Assembly (NCBI RefSeq): GCF_010095445.2
Contig: NZ_WFGV02000013.1
Span: 53,419-117,418 of the forward strand
Length of the DNA: 64,000 nt
Source: Pseudomonas sp. TNT3
GTDB lineage: Bacteria; Pseudomonadota; Gammaproteobacteria; Pseudomonadales; Pseudomonadaceae
Direction of reading: 5' to 3'
In this document: positions 11,703 through 21,138 of the stretch, piece after piece
Position numbering within the stretch: position 1 is the first letter of the stretch
Layout: each line of letters begins with the position of its first letter
Translations under genes and position numbers: made by a program
Notes under the pieces: generated by a model
Told to the model about the DNA's origin: nothing
Database searches by the model: none
The model's input: the letters and a program-made list of their open reading frames with translations, nothing else

Positions 11703-11727
11703 CCCGATGTTGATGTCGGGCTTTTTA
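11703..11727 (+). terminator. orphan Rho-independent terminator (possible sRNA 3' end)
   Basis: GCCCGA, an 8-nt loop, TCGGGC, then TTTTTATT. It is oriented on plus, with no plus-strand coding gene between it and the divergent fadB, so it may end a small RNA. Confidence 0.55.
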
Positions 11728-11767
11728 TTGCCCGTAGAAAACTCCCAACAGAACCACACCCGGACCC

Positions 11768-11918
11768 CCTGTAGCAGCTGCCGAGCCTGCGAGGCTGCGT
11801 CCGGCTGCGCAGCAGTCGTAAAATCAAGCGCTTCGGTGTGTCAGTTCTACCGAATATTCAGGTCTAGCGACTGCTGCGCAGCCGAACGCAGCCTCGCAGG
11901 CTTGGCAGCTGCTACAGG
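11768..11918. repeat. REPIN-like inverted repeat pair
   Basis: An arm beginning CCTGTAGCAGCTGCC with an internal GCCTGCGAGGC hairpin is mirrored ~100 bp later by an arm ending GGCAGCTGCTACAGG. The arms are about 50 nt and nearly identical as reverse complements. Confidence 0.8.
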
Positions 11919-11947
11919 TTTCAGTGGTTCAGGTATTTCGACGGTGT

Positions 11948-12385
11948 TCAGGCGAGTGCTTTGAGGGTCACGTCGATCTGCTGCAGAACCGTCGCTTCGC
12001 CCTTCTCGCCCCAATACAAAGCGATCATCTGCTTGTCGGCTTCGACCTTGTAAACGTTGGCTGGCAATTTTTCGAAATAATTCAGCAGCACCCGATCCTC
12101 GCAGACCTCCTGCCACTGATTCACCCAGACACCCGGCGCCTTTTGCCAGTAAATCCAGCACGCTGGCTGCTTGCCGCGCCGTGGACGATGATATTGCGCG
12201 CACGGACTGGGCGGCTCCTGGCTCAGCCAGTGTGGCCACTCCTGCGGCGCCAGTTGCATGGCCAATCCGATGCGTCGGGCTTCCATGCGAAGGGCCATGC
12301 GACCGTTCTGACCACGGGAGGGTCGCAACCATGCCAATGGACTCAAAACCACTAACAGGATTGACACCACTATCCAGACCGTCAT
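11948..12385 (-). CDS. hypothetical membrane-anchored protein
   Basis: 145 aa from the ATG at 12385 (MTVWIVVSILLVVLSPLAWL): one N-terminal membrane helix (residues 2-20), then a basic, Trp-rich soluble domain. Recognisable segments are MEARRIGLAMQLAPQEWPHWL, PACWIYWQKAP and a C-terminal EADKQMIALYWGE. The topology suggests an inner-membrane anchor with a small periplasmic or cytoplasmic domain. It is divergent from the universal stress gene, with starts 120 bp apart. I do not recognise a functional family; it resembles uncharacterised Pseudomonas genes in the same place (PA3016 type). Confidence 0.75.
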   Translation of the reverse strand: MTVWIVVSILLVVLSPLAWLRPSRGQNGRMALRMEARRIGLAMQLAPQEWPHWLSQEPPSPCAQYHRPRRGKQPACWIYWQKAPGVWVNQWQEVCEDRVLLNYFEKLPANVYKVEADKQMIALYWGEKGEATVLQQIDVTLKALA

Positions 12386-12504
12386 ATCAGTACACCCCTT
12401 TTTACACGCACCGCTTTTAAATGAGCGCACCGGGCCACTTTGGAACCACTGCGCTTGAAACCAGCCATACTTACCACTATTGCAATCCTCAGGAGGAGCA
12501 CCTC

Positions 12505-12945
12505 ATGCCCTACAACCATATTCTGGTCGCTGTAGATCTAACCGAAGAGTGCGATCCTGTAATCCATCGCGCTCGCGAACTGTCGGTCAGCAATGGTGCC
12601 AAATTGTCCCTGGTGCATATCGTCGAACCCATGGCCATGGCCTTTGGTGGCGACGTGCCGATGGACCTGTCACAACTGCAGCAACAGCAGTTTGATCAGG
12701 CCCGCGAGCGCCTGGATCGGTTGATCGTGAAGTACCCTGAGCTTTCCAAGGAATACAGCCACCTGACCTACGGCCAGCCGCGCCAGGAGATTCACCACCT
12801 GGCCAAGGAACAAACCTGCGACCTGATCGTAGTGGGCAGTCACGGCCGGCACGGCCTGGCATTGCTGCTGGGTTCCACTGCCAATGACGTGCTGCACGGT
12901 GCGCCTTGTGACGTACTTGCGGTGCGCCTGCAAAACAAAAGCTGA
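12505..12945 (+). CDS. universal stress protein (UspA family)
   Basis: 146 aa from the ATG at 12505, preceded by AGGAGG. It is a single Usp domain beginning MPYNHILVAVDLTEE, with the nucleotide-binding/dimer segment DLIVVGSHGRHGLALLLGSTANDVL near the C-terminus followed by the terminal beta-strand CDVLAVRL. Such proteins accumulate in stationary phase or under stress. The gene stands alone and is followed by a REP pair and a strong terminator shared with the convergent ABC-F gene. Confidence 0.92.
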   Translation: MPYNHILVAVDLTEECDPVIHRARELSVSNGAKLSLVHIVEPMAMAFGGDVPMDLSQLQQQQFDQARERLDRLIVKYPELSKEYSHLTYGQPRQEIHHLAKEQTCDLIVVGSHGRHGLALLLGSTANDVLHGAPCDVLAVRLQNKS

Positions 12946-12954
12946 AACACGGAC

Positions 12955-13060
12955 CTCTGTAGGAGCGAGCTTGCTCGCGATGGTCGTCAACGATAAAGCG
13001 GGGTGCCTGACACCCCGCGGCGCTCTCCGGTTCATCGCGAGCAAGCTCGCTCCTACAGAG
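12955..13060. repeat. REPIN-like inverted repeat pair
   Basis: CTCTGTAGGAGCGAGCTTGC is mirrored by GCAAGCTCGCTCCTACAGAG, with a second smaller hairpin (GGGGTG...CACCCC) in the loop. Confidence 0.85.
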
Positions 13061-13080
13061 ATGGATTGTGTTGCATACGA

Positions 13081-13118
13081 AAAGCCCGGCGCTCATCTCT
13101 GAACGCCGGGCTTTTTTA
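13081..13118. terminator. bidirectional terminator between usp and uup
   Basis: AAAGCCCGGCG and CGCCGGGCTTTTTTATT form an 11-bp GC-rich stem flanked by A and T runs. It can stop both the usp transcript and the convergent ABC-F transcript. Confidence 0.9.
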
Positions 13119-13130
13119 TTACAGGATCAA

Positions 13131-15050
13131 TCAGGCATCCAGCTCAGCCCAACGCTCGACCATCACGTCGAGTTCAGCCTGTAACTGCTCCAGCTGAGCG
13201 ATCACGGCAGCTGTTTCCGTCGCTGGACGCTGATAGAAAGCAGGGTCCGCCATTTGCGCTTCAACCGCCGCAATCTGCTTTTCCATGGCTTCGATCTGCG
13301 CCGGCAACATTTCCAGCTCGCGCTGCAACTTGTAGCTGAGCTTTTTCTTCGCTACAGGTGCTTCGGCTGCAGCAGCAACGGGTGCCGCTTCGGCCGTCAC
13401 CACTGCCGAGGTCAGGTCGGCCTTGCCGGACTTGCTCTCGGTCACGCCCAACAGGCGCGGCGAGCCGCCCTGACGCAGCCAGTCCTGATAACCACCGACG
13501 TATTCACGAACCTTGCCTTCACCTTCGAAGACCAGGGTGCTGGTGACCACGTTGTCGAGGAATGCCCGGTCGTGACTGACCATCAGCACGGTGCCGTTGA
13601 AGGTCAGCAAGACCTCTTCCAGCAACTCGAGTGTTTCCACATCGAGGTCGTTGGTCGGTTCGTCGAGGACCAGCAGGTTCGCCGGCTTGCTGAACAGCTT
13701 CGCCAGCAACAGACGCGCACGCTCACCACCCGACAGCGCCTTGACCGGCGTGCGGGCACGCTGCGGGCTGAACAGGAAGTCGCCGAGGTAGCTCAACACA
13801 TGACGGCTCTGGCCATCGATATCGATGAAATCGCGACCTTCGGCGACGTTGTCGATCACGGTTTTTTCCAGGTCCAACTGGTGGCGCAACTGGTCGAAGT
13901 AGGCCACGTCGATGCGCGTCCCTTCTTCCACTGTGCCGCTGGTTGGCTGCAGGCCGCTGAGCATCAACTTCAGCAACGTGGTCTTGCCGGTACCGTTGGC
14001 GCCGAGCAAACCGATACGGTCGCCGCGCGTCAGGACCATCGAGAAATCCTTGATCAGGAACGGGCCGCCCGGATGAGCGAAACTCACGTTCTCGAGGACC
14101 ATCACCTGCTTGCCGGACTTGTCAGCGGTGTCCAGCTGAATGTTGGCCTTGCCGGTACGCTCACGACGCTCACTGCGCTCAACGCGCAAGGCTTTCAAGG
14201 CGCGCACGCGGCCTTCGTTACGGGTGCGGCGGGCCTTGATGCCCTGACGGATCCAGACTTCTTCCTGGGCCAGCTTCTTGTCGAACAGCGCGTTCGCGGT
14301 TTCCTCAGCGGCCAGCGAGGCCTCTTTGTGCACGAGGAAGCTGGCGTAGTCGCCGTTCCAGTCGATCAGGCCGCCGCGATCCAGTTCGAGGATGCGCGTG
14401 GCGAGGTTCTGCAGGAAAGAACGGTCGTGCGTGATGAACAGCACGGCGCCCTGGAAATCCTTCAACGCTTCTTCAAGCCAGGCAATCGCACCGATGTCCA
14501 GGTGGTTGGTTGGCTCGTCGAGCAGCAACAGGTCCGGTTCGGAAACCAGGGCCTGGGCCAGCAGGACGCGACGACGCCAGCCGCCGGACAATTGCGAGAG
14601 GGTCTTGTCGGCCGGCAACTGCAGACGGCTCAAGGTGCTGTCGACCAGTTGCTGCAAACGCCAGCCGTCACGGGCTTCGAGGTCGTGCTGGACGTGCATC
14701 AGTTTGTCCAGGTCGGCGTCGGTGACGATGTTCTGGCTCAGGTGGTGATACTGCGCGAGCAGCTCGCCAACACCGTCCAGGCCTTCAGCCACTACGTCGA
14801 ATACGGTCCGCTCGTCGGCTACCGGCAATTCTTGCGGCAATTCGCCAATCTTGAGACCGGGTGCACGCCAGACAGAGCCTTCATCAGGCTTCTGGTCGCC
14901 CTTGACGAGCTTCATCATGCTGGACTTGCCAGTGCCGTTGCGGCCGATGATGCACACCCGCTCACCACGGGCGATCTGCCAGGACACCTTGTCCAACAAC
15001 GGCATAGCGCCGAAAGCAAGGGACACATCGCTGAATTTGAGCAGGGTCAT
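13131..15050 (-). CDS. uup: ABC-F ATPase Uup
   Basis: 639 aa from the ATG at 15050 (MTLLKFSDVSLAFG), which has TTTGGAG upstream. Two ABC domains lie in tandem with no membrane segments. The Walker A motifs are GRNGTGKS and GANGTGKT, each half has an LSGG signature (LSGGWRRR, LSGGERAR), and LLLLDEPTNHLD and LLVLDEPTNDLD are the Walker B motifs. A C-terminal coiled coil (LSYKLQRELEMLPAQIEAMEK onward) distinguishes Uup from EttA. Uup proteins act on ribosomes and on branched DNA or transposon excision. It is convergent with usp. Confidence 0.9.
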   Translation of the reverse strand: MTLLKFSDVSLAFGAMPLLDKVSWQIARGERVCIIGRNGTGKSSMMKLVKGDQKPDEGSVWRAPGLKIGELPQELPVADERTVFDVVAEGLDGVGELLAQYHHLSQNIVTDADLDKLMHVQHDLEARDGWRLQQLVDSTLSRLQLPADKTLSQLSGGWRRRVLLAQALVSEPDLLLLDEPTNHLDIGAIAWLEEALKDFQGAVLFITHDRSFLQNLATRILELDRGGLIDWNGDYASFLVHKEASLAAEETANALFDKKLAQEEVWIRQGIKARRTRNEGRVRALKALRVERSERRERTGKANIQLDTADKSGKQVMVLENVSFAHPGGPFLIKDFSMVLTRGDRIGLLGANGTGKTTLLKLMLSGLQPTSGTVEEGTRIDVAYFDQLRHQLDLEKTVIDNVAEGRDFIDIDGQSRHVLSYLGDFLFSPQRARTPVKALSGGERARLLLAKLFSKPANLLVLDEPTNDLDVETLELLEEVLLTFNGTVLMVSHDRAFLDNVVTSTLVFEGEGKVREYVGGYQDWLRQGGSPRLLGVTESKSGKADLTSAVVTAEAAPVAAAAEAPVAKKKLSYKLQRELEMLPAQIEAMEKQIAAVEAQMADPAFYQRPATETAAVIAQLEQLQAELDVMVERWAELDA

Positions 15051-15263
15051 GAGCTTCTCCAAAAACCGGGCGCGCATTCTACCTGACTTGAGGCTTCAAA
15101 AGGCCGGCCATTTCATTGTCGGGGCACTCTGCATGACAAATGTTGCGAACTGATGCCAACCGGTCCGCAAAGCTTTCGCCCGTTGCTGGCAAAAGGCTAA
15201 GCTACAGATTATTCAGTGTGGGTCCTGTCCGCACTTGTCATGATTTCTCTGCCCGGATGTCTC

Positions 15264-17192
15264 ATGCGCAGTCGCCTTTTTAGTCTTTTTTCATGTTTGC
15301 TTCTTTCTGCCACTGCCATCCAGTCAGCCCAGGCGGTGGACCTGTCCACTCAGCGCCAGTATTACGATGAAGCCAAGCGCGCGTTGGCCAAGGGCGATAC
15401 CGGCCCTTATTTTCGCTACAGCCAGGCCCTCGCCGATTATCCGCTGGAACCGTATCTGGCCTATGACGAGCTGACCGCGCGCCTGAAAACCGCGAGCAAC
15501 GCCGAAATCGAGAAATTCCTCGCCGAACACGGTGACCTGCCCCAGGCCAACTGGATGAAGCTGCGCTGGTTGCGCTGGCTGGCCGATCGTGGCGAATGGG
15601 CGACCTTCGTCAAGTATTACGACCCCAAGCTCAACTTCACCGAACTGGACTGCCTGAACGCGCAGTACCAGATCGGCAGCAACCAGAAATCCGTCGGTTA
15701 CGCCAACGCGAACAAACTCTGGCTCACCGGTAAATCCCTGCCTGCCGCGTGCGATGGCTTGTTCGGTGTGTGGGCGGCCGATGGTCAGCTGACCGAAGAG
15801 AAACGCTGGGAGCGCACCAAGCTCGCCGCCCAGGCACGCAACTATCCACTGGCCAACAGCCTGATCAGCGGCCTGACCACCCTCGCCCCTCGCGGTCGCT
15901 TGCTGGTGGAAGTGGCGCAAAAGCCCGAACTGCTGAACCAGCCGTCGCGCTTCACCCCGGCCGACGAGCCGATGTCCGACATTGTCAGCCTCGGCCTGCG
16001 TCGTCTTGCCCGCCAGGACCCGGACAAGGCCATGGCCCTGCTCGACGGTTATGCCAGCAGCATGCATTTCTCTCGCGATGAAAAAGTTGCGATCGCCCGG
16101 GAAATCGGCCTGACCCTCGCCCGACGTTTCGACAGCCGTGCCCTGGACGTGATGACCAAGTACGACCCGGAACTGCGCGACAACACCGTATCCGAATGGC
16201 GTATGCGCTTGTTGTTGCGTTTAGCCCGCTGGGATGATGCGTATCAGCTGACCCGACGCCTGCCCCAGGACCTGGCGACCACCAACCGCTGGCGCTACTG
16301 GCAGGCCCGCAGCCTGGAACTGGCGCAGCCACAGAACCCGGAGTCGCAGGCGCTCTACAAGCACCTCGCTCGCGAGCGGGATTTCTACGGATTCCTCGCG
16401 GCGGATCGTTCGCAGTCACCTTATTCACTGGTCAATAAGCCGTTGGTGCTAAGCCAGGCGCTGATCAATAAAGTGCGCAATACACCGGGGGTACGTCGCG
16501 CCCTGGAGTTCCACGCCCGCGGGCAGATCGTCGACGGTCGTCGCGAGTGGTACCACGTCAGCCGGCATTTCAACCGTGACGAAATGGTCGCCCAGGCCAA
16601 ACTGGCCTATGACCTGAAATGGTACTTCCCGGCGATCCGCACGATCAGCCAGGCACAGTATTGGGACGACCTGGATATCCGCTTCCCGATGGCTCACCGC
16701 GAAACGCTGGTCCGTGAGGCCAAGGTCCGTGGCCTGCATTCAAGCTGGGTGTTCGCCATCACCCGCCAGGAAAGCGCCTTCATGGACGACGCCCGCTCCG
16801 GCGTTGGCGCCACCGGCCTCATGCAGTTGATGCCAGGCACCGCCAAGGAAACCGCTCGCAAATTCAGCATTCCATTGGCCTCGCCACAGCAAGTGCTCAA
16901 CCCGGACAAGAACATCCAGCTCGGTGCCGCCTACCTGAGCCAGGTGCACGCCCAGTTCAACGGCAACCGCGTCCTCGCCTCCGCCGCCTACAACGCCGGC
17001 CCCGGTCGAGTGCGTCAATGGCTGCGCGGCGCGGATCACCTGAGCTTCGACGTATGGGTTGAAAGCATCCCGTTCGACGAAACCCGCCAGTACGTGCAAA
17101 ACGTATTGTCGTACTCGGTGATCTACGGCCAAAAGCTCAACTCGCCACAGCCGCTGGTGGATTGGCATGAGCGGTATTTTGATGATCAATGA
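15264..17192 (+). CDS. slt: soluble lytic murein transglycosylase Slt
   Basis: 642 aa from the ATG at 15264. This start gives a classic signal peptide (MRSRLFSLFSCLLLSATAIQSAQA) and the length known for P. aeruginosa Slt (PA3020 type). The long alpha-helical superhelix (doughnut) domain occupies residues ~30-470. The C-terminal SLT catalytic domain has Glu in ITRQESAFMDDARSGVGATGLMQL and the AAYNAGPGRVRQWL motif. It cleaves peptidoglycan to 1,6-anhydromuropeptides in the periplasm, feeding the recycling pathway in which NagZ works. The ribosome site is weak. A strong terminator follows. Confidence 0.95.
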   Translation: MRSRLFSLFSCLLLSATAIQSAQAVDLSTQRQYYDEAKRALAKGDTGPYFRYSQALADYPLEPYLAYDELTARLKTASNAEIEKFLAEHGDLPQANWMKLRWLRWLADRGEWATFVKYYDPKLNFTELDCLNAQYQIGSNQKSVGYANANKLWLTGKSLPAACDGLFGVWAADGQLTEEKRWERTKLAAQARNYPLANSLISGLTTLAPRGRLLVEVAQKPELLNQPSRFTPADEPMSDIVSLGLRRLARQDPDKAMALLDGYASSMHFSRDEKVAIAREIGLTLARRFDSRALDVMTKYDPELRDNTVSEWRMRLLLRLARWDDAYQLTRRLPQDLATTNRWRYWQARSLELAQPQNPESQALYKHLARERDFYGFLAADRSQSPYSLVNKPLVLSQALINKVRNTPGVRRALEFHARGQIVDGRREWYHVSRHFNRDEMVAQAKLAYDLKWYFPAIRTISQAQYWDDLDIRFPMAHRETLVREAKVRGLHSSWVFAITRQESAFMDDARSGVGATGLMQLMPGTAKETARKFSIPLASPQQVLNPDKNIQLGAAYLSQVHAQFNGNRVLASAAYNAGPGRVRQWLRGADHLSFDVWVESIPFDETRQYVQNVLSYSVIYGQKLNSPQPLVDWHERYFDDQ

Positions 17193-17214
17193 TGTTTGCC
17201 TGACGCCATAACGA

Positions 17215-17249
17215 AAATGCCCGCATCGATTGATGCGGGCATTTTTTTA
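17215..17249 (+). terminator. terminator of slt
   Basis: ATGCCCGCATC, loop GATT, then GATGCGGGCAT and seven T residues, starting 23 bp after the slt stop. It may also serve the convergent ABC gene. Confidence 0.9.
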
Positions 17250-17293
17250 GAAACAAAAACAAGATCAAAGGTTCTTCTGTTCCGCAGCGTTCT

Positions 17294-19060
17294 TCACGCC
17301 GCCTCATGCCCATCACTGAACTGCAACGCCGCCAACCGCGCGTACAGCGCATTGCTTGCAATCAACTCCTGATGCGTCCCCACCGCCACCAGCTTCCCTT
17401 GGTCCATCACCGCAATTCGGTCGGCGTTCTTTACCGTGGCCAGTCGGTGGGCGATGACCAGGGTGGTGCGGTTTTTCATCAGGCTGGGCAGGGCTTGCTG
17501 GATCAGGTGTTCGCTTTGGGCGTCGAGGGCGCTGGTGGCTTCGTCGAGCAGCAGGATTGGCGCGTCCACCAGCAGCGCGCGGGCGATGGCGAGGCGTTGG
17601 CGCTGGCCGCCGGACAAGCCGAGACCACCGTCACCGAGGTGGGTCTGATAACCGTCAGGCATCTGTTCGATGAAGTCGTGGGCGTAGGCGATTTTCGCTG
17701 CTTCCTGAACCTGGGCCAGGGTCGCGCCCGGGTTGCCGTAGCGAATGTTCTCTTCCACGCTGCCGAAAAACAGTGCCGGACTCTGCGAGACCAAGGCGAA
17801 GCAGCGGCGCAGGTCGAGGGGATCGAGTTGAGTCAGCGGCACGCCATCCAGCAGGATTCTTCCTTCGACCGGGTCGTAGAATCGCAGCAGCAGGTCATAC
17901 ACCGTCGACTTGCCAGCACCTGAAGGCCCGACCAACGCAAGGGTTTCGCCGGCATTAATGGTCAGGCTCAAGCCATCGACCGCATAGCTTTGCGGACGCG
18001 ACGGGTAGGAAAAGCGCACATCCTGCAGCACCAGATCGCCTCTCACCCGCTCAGGCAACGTCACCAACCCGGTGACCGGTGGCTGAATGATGTTTTCCGA
18101 GCGCAGCAGTTCGGCGATTCGCTCGGCGGCCCCGGCGGCGCGCTGCAACTCACCGATTACCTCGCTCAAGGTGCCGAACGCACTGCCGACGATCAGGCTG
18201 TAGAAGACAAACGCGGCCAGTTCACCCGCCGAGATCCGTCCGGCAATCACATCCATACCACCGACCCACAGCATTACCCCCACGGCCCCCAGCACCAGCA
18301 CGATCACCAGGGTAATCAGCCAGGCGCGCTGGAAGATGCGTTTACGCGCAGTCTCGAATGCCTGCTCCACGGTGACGGCAAACCGCTGCTCGTCCTGGAC
18401 TTGATGGTTGTAGGCCTGCACGGTTTTGATCTGGCCCAGGGTTTCGGACACATAACTGCCGATGTCGGCAATGCGATCCTGGCTCATACGAGACAGATTG
18501 CGGACCCGGCGGCCGAAAATCAGGATGGGCGCGATCACCAACGGCAAGGCCACCACCACGATGCTGGTGAGCTTGGGGTTGGTGATGAACAGCAAAACGA
18601 TGCCGCCAATCACCATCAGCAAGTTGCGCAGGAACAGCGACAGCGAGGAACCAATCACCGATTGCAGCAGTGTTGTATCTGCCGTCAGACGGGACTGGAT
18701 CTCGGAGCTGCGGTTGTCTTCATAAAACCCTGGGTGCAGGTAAACCAGATGATTGAACACCTGCCGCCGAATGTCCGCGACCACCCGTTCGCCGATCCAG
18801 GACACCAGATAGAAACGCGCAAACGTACCGATCGCCAACCCCACGACCAACACCATGAACAGCCCGATCGACTGATTGAGCAGATGCGGCGACTGAGTCA
18901 TGAAGCCCTGATCGACCAACAACCGAATGCCCTGCCCCATCGACAACGTGATGCCGGCAGTGACGATCAGCGCGAGCAACGCACCCAAAGCCGGCCAGCG
19001 ATAAGGCGCGAGAAAGCGGGTGGTCAAGCGAATGGCGCGGCGTTGACGAGCAGAAAGCAT
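17294..19060 (-). CDS. ABC exporter, fused permease/ATPase (MsbA/MdlB-like)
   Basis: 588 aa from the ATG at 19060 (MLSARQRRAIRL). The N-terminal half carries six membrane helices of an ABC type I exporter (TRFLAPYRWPALGALLALIVTAGITL first; LVDQGF between helices). The C-terminal ATPase has Walker A GPSGAGKST, signature LSGGQRQRLAIARALL, Walker B ILLLDEATSALD and the switch His in IAHRLATV. It works as a homodimer. The substrate is unknown: lipid or drug export is typical of the family, and it is not the housekeeping msbA, which sits near lpxK. Confidence 0.9.
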   Translation of the reverse strand: MLSARQRRAIRLTTRFLAPYRWPALGALLALIVTAGITLSMGQGIRLLVDQGFMTQSPHLLNQSIGLFMVLVVGLAIGTFARFYLVSWIGERVVADIRRQVFNHLVYLHPGFYEDNRSSEIQSRLTADTTLLQSVIGSSLSLFLRNLLMVIGGIVLLFITNPKLTSIVVVALPLVIAPILIFGRRVRNLSRMSQDRIADIGSYVSETLGQIKTVQAYNHQVQDEQRFAVTVEQAFETARKRIFQRAWLITLVIVLVLGAVGVMLWVGGMDVIAGRISAGELAAFVFYSLIVGSAFGTLSEVIGELQRAAGAAERIAELLRSENIIQPPVTGLVTLPERVRGDLVLQDVRFSYPSRPQSYAVDGLSLTINAGETLALVGPSGAGKSTVYDLLLRFYDPVEGRILLDGVPLTQLDPLDLRRCFALVSQSPALFFGSVEENIRYGNPGATLAQVQEAAKIAYAHDFIEQMPDGYQTHLGDGGLGLSGGQRQRLAIARALLVDAPILLLDEATSALDAQSEHLIQQALPSLMKNRTTLVIAHRLATVKNADRIAVMDQGKLVAVGTHQELIASNALYARLAALQFSDGHEAA

Positions 19061-19303
19061 AAAGATCATCCAGATACGCAACGGCGCAGTTGATAGGAAG
19101 GAACTCTGTAAATCACAATGAGTCAGGTTAATTATGACCGCAAAGCCTTGCCTCTAGACGCTATTGGTCTAAAGTCCGGCTGGCAACGTTGCGATATTTC
19201 TGGTGGACTGATGCTGCCGTTCAGGAAAGATCGCAGGGAGTTGTCACAACCCGGTCACCGGGCGGTTTTATAGTAAGCACACAACCTGATGAGGAGACAG
19301 GCC

Positions 19304-19483
19304 ATGTCCTTGCAACACAGCAGCGAAGACAAAATTGAAGTGATCCGTACACAGCCAGACCAGTCTCTGGGTTGCTCGATTATCGATGAACAAGGGCGCG
19401 AAGTACCGATCACTGAAGGCATGATCCAGGACGCTTGCCGCGAACTGGAACAGCGATTGGTCAAGCCTGCCAAACAAGATTGA
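19304..19483 (+). CDS. small conserved hypothetical protein (PA1571-like)
   Basis: 59 aa from the ATG at 19304, with GAGGAG upstream. The acidic product MSLQHSSEDKIEVIRTQ... has a short beta segment SLGCSIIDEQGREVPITE and then a helix MIQDACRELEQRL. It has a strong ribosome site and its own terminator 20 bp downstream, so it is a real single-gene unit. The resemblance to a small family known from pseudomonads is from memory of the sequence pattern. The function is unknown. Confidence 0.75.
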   Translation: MSLQHSSEDKIEVIRTQPDQSLGCSIIDEQGREVPITEGMIQDACRELEQRLVKPAKQD

Positions 19484-19503
19484 TGTAGCCACCGTCTTCT
19501 TGA

Positions 19504-19530
19504 CCCGGCCCTGATGGCCGGGTTTTTTAT
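19504..19530 (+). terminator. terminator of the 59-aa gene
   Basis: CCCGGCC, loop CTGAT, GGCCGGG, then TTTTTTAT. Confidence 0.9.
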
Positions 19531-19558
19531 GGGTGAATATTCAAATATCGCGGCGCGG

Positions 19559-19646
19559 CCAATCGCGGGCAAGCCCGCTCCCACAGGGATTTATACGGTT
19601 TCAAAATGGATGCATGACCTGAGGGAGCGGGCTTGCCCGCGATTGG
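19559..19646. repeat. REP pair (inverted)
   Basis: CCAATCGCGGGCAAGCCCGC at the left is mirrored by GCGGGCTTGCCCGCGATTGG at the right. The 24-nt arms are exact reverse complements and a 40-nt spacer lies between them. Confidence 0.88.
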
Positions 19647-19659
19647 GCCGACCTGACTG

Positions 19660-20802
19660 TCAACTAGCCACAGCCCCCAACGCCGCCACAATCTTCTGCA
19701 ACTGCGCCGACTCACCTTCAATCCGCACCTGCAATCCATCAATCTCCCGCCGCTGCGGGTAATGCTTGCGCAACGCATCAAACGCCGCACGCTGTTCGTT
19801 CACCGTCCCGACAAGGCTGCGGCGGAAATCCGCGTCATCACGGCGCGGGTCGTACACGCCACGGCACAGCATCGCCAATGCCCAGGCCGGATCACTTTCA
19901 GCGTTCAAGGTCACGCGGGACAGCCAAGGCGCCGGCAGCAATTCGCTCAGGCTGACGTCCGCCGGCTGACCGAGGAAATCGCAATACGCCTGATAAATCT
20001 GCGCCGTCCCGCGCTGTTTGCCATCAAGGCTGTAGCCCGCAATGTGCGGTGTCGCCAACACGCAGAGATCGGCCAGTGCCACATCGACCTCGGGCTCACC
20101 CTCCCAGACATCCAGCACGGCTTGCAGGTCTTCACGCTGCAACAGGACGTTGCGCAGGGCGGCGTTATCGACCACCGCGCCGCGACTGGCGTTGATCAGC
20201 CAGGTGCCGGTCTTGAGTTGATTCAAACGATTTTTATCAAACAGGTGCCAGGTGGATTGGGCGCCGTGTTTCTTCAGCGGTGTGTGCAGACTGATGACAT
20301 CGCACTGCTCGATGATGCGCTCAAGGCTGACGAAGTCGCCGCCTTCCGCCGCTTGCCGTGGCGGATCGCAAACCAGCACGTTCCAGCCCAGCCCTTTCAG
20401 CACCTTGACCAAACGGCCGCCGACTTCACCGGCACCGACCACGCCATAGGTGCGTCGAGTCAGGTCGGCGCCTTCGATTTCGGCCAGGGTCAGCAGACTG
20501 CCGAGCACATAATCCACCACGCCTCGGGCGTTGCAACCGGGTGCGCTCGACCAGGTGATGCCGGCCTGCTGAAAGTAATCAAGGTCCAGGTGATCGGTGC
20601 CGATGGTGCACGTACCGACAAAACGCACCTTGCTGCCTTCGAGCAATGCGCGGTTGACGTTGGTCACGGAGCGCACCAGCAACACATCGGCCTGCTCGAC
20701 CGTTGCACGGTCAATGGAGCGCCCCGGCACCCGGCGGATTTCGCCAAAACGTTCGAAGAAGGCATCGAGCAGCGGGATATTTTCGTCGGCAACAATCAGC
20801 AT
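19660..20802 (-). CDS. pdxB: 4-phosphoerythronate dehydrogenase PdxB
   Basis: 380 aa from the ATG at 20802 ([16 protein letters not shown]), with AAAGGAG upstream; the in-frame extension has no good start. It is a D-2-hydroxyacid dehydrogenase fold: NAD-binding [13 protein letters not shown] (near residue 120), a substrate-domain [26 protein letters not shown], the [14 protein letters not shown] segment and the catalytic His in [13 protein letters not shown]. It oxidises 4-phosphoerythronate in pyridoxal-phosphate synthesis. The C-terminal PdxB dimerisation domain is present. It is divergent from the MATE gene across a perfect 45-bp inverted repeat. Confidence 0.96.
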   Translation of the reverse strand: MLIVADENIPLLDAFFERFGEIRRVPGRSIDRATVEQADVLLVRSVTNVNRALLEGSKVRFVGTCTIGTDHLDLDYFQQAGITWSSAPGCNARGVVDYVLGSLLTLAEIEGADLTRRTYGVVGAGEVGGRLVKVLKGLGWNVLVCDPPRQAAEGGDFVSLERIIEQCDVISLHTPLKKHGAQSTWHLFDKNRLNQLKTGTWLINASRGAVVDNAALRNVLLQREDLQAVLDVWEGEPEVDVALADLCVLATPHIAGYSLDGKQRGTAQIYQAYCDFLGQPADVSLSELLPAPWLSRVTLNAESDPAWALAMLCRGVYDPRRDDADFRRSLVGTVNEQRAAFDALRKHYPQRREIDGLQVRIEGESAQLQKIVAALGAVAS

Positions 20803-21138
20803 GGCGGGCTCCTTTGGGGGATCGGCAGTGTAGGCGTAGATGGCCATGCTGGGCCAGCGGGCATTAGAGGTCACCACTTCTCCTCTTGTCACCACTTCTC
20901 CTGTGGTGAGGGGATTTATCCCCGTTGGGCTGCGAAGCGGCCCCAGAACCTGTGCACGCGGTGTACCTGTAATAACGTGGATTCAATAATAGGGGCCGCT
21001 TCGCAGCCCAACGGGGATAAATCCCCTCACCACAGGGGTTATCGATACCTGCGGGAGACGATTACAAATCCCCAACACAGCTCTTTTCCTGACCATAGCG
21101 TCAACGCGTAGAATGCCCCGCCTTGCGCATCAATACCT
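20803..21138. other. pdxB/MATE divergent intergenic region
   Basis: 336 bp dominated by the inverted repeat at 20900-21036. Promoters for both divergent genes must lie here, but no convincing -35/-10 pair was picked out. Confidence 0.5.
20900..21036. repeat. perfect 45-bp inverted repeat (REPIN-like)
   Basis: The left arm (20900-20944, starting CCTGTGGTGAGGGGATTTA) and right arm (20992-21036) are exact reverse complements over 45 bp around a 47-bp spacer. The arm contains GGGGATTTATCCCC, itself palindromic. It is a different family from the GAGCTTGCTC-type REPs in this window. Confidence 0.92.

Larger units (their letters stand above)
11244..11947. other. 704-bp intergenic region upstream of fadB
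   Basis: Holds the fadBA promoter region on the minus strand, a degenerate PsrA-like site (11479-11492), a plus-strand terminator with no gene ahead of it (11703-11727) and a large REPIN-like inverted repeat (11768-11918). No convincing protein gene was found. Confidence 0.6.
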
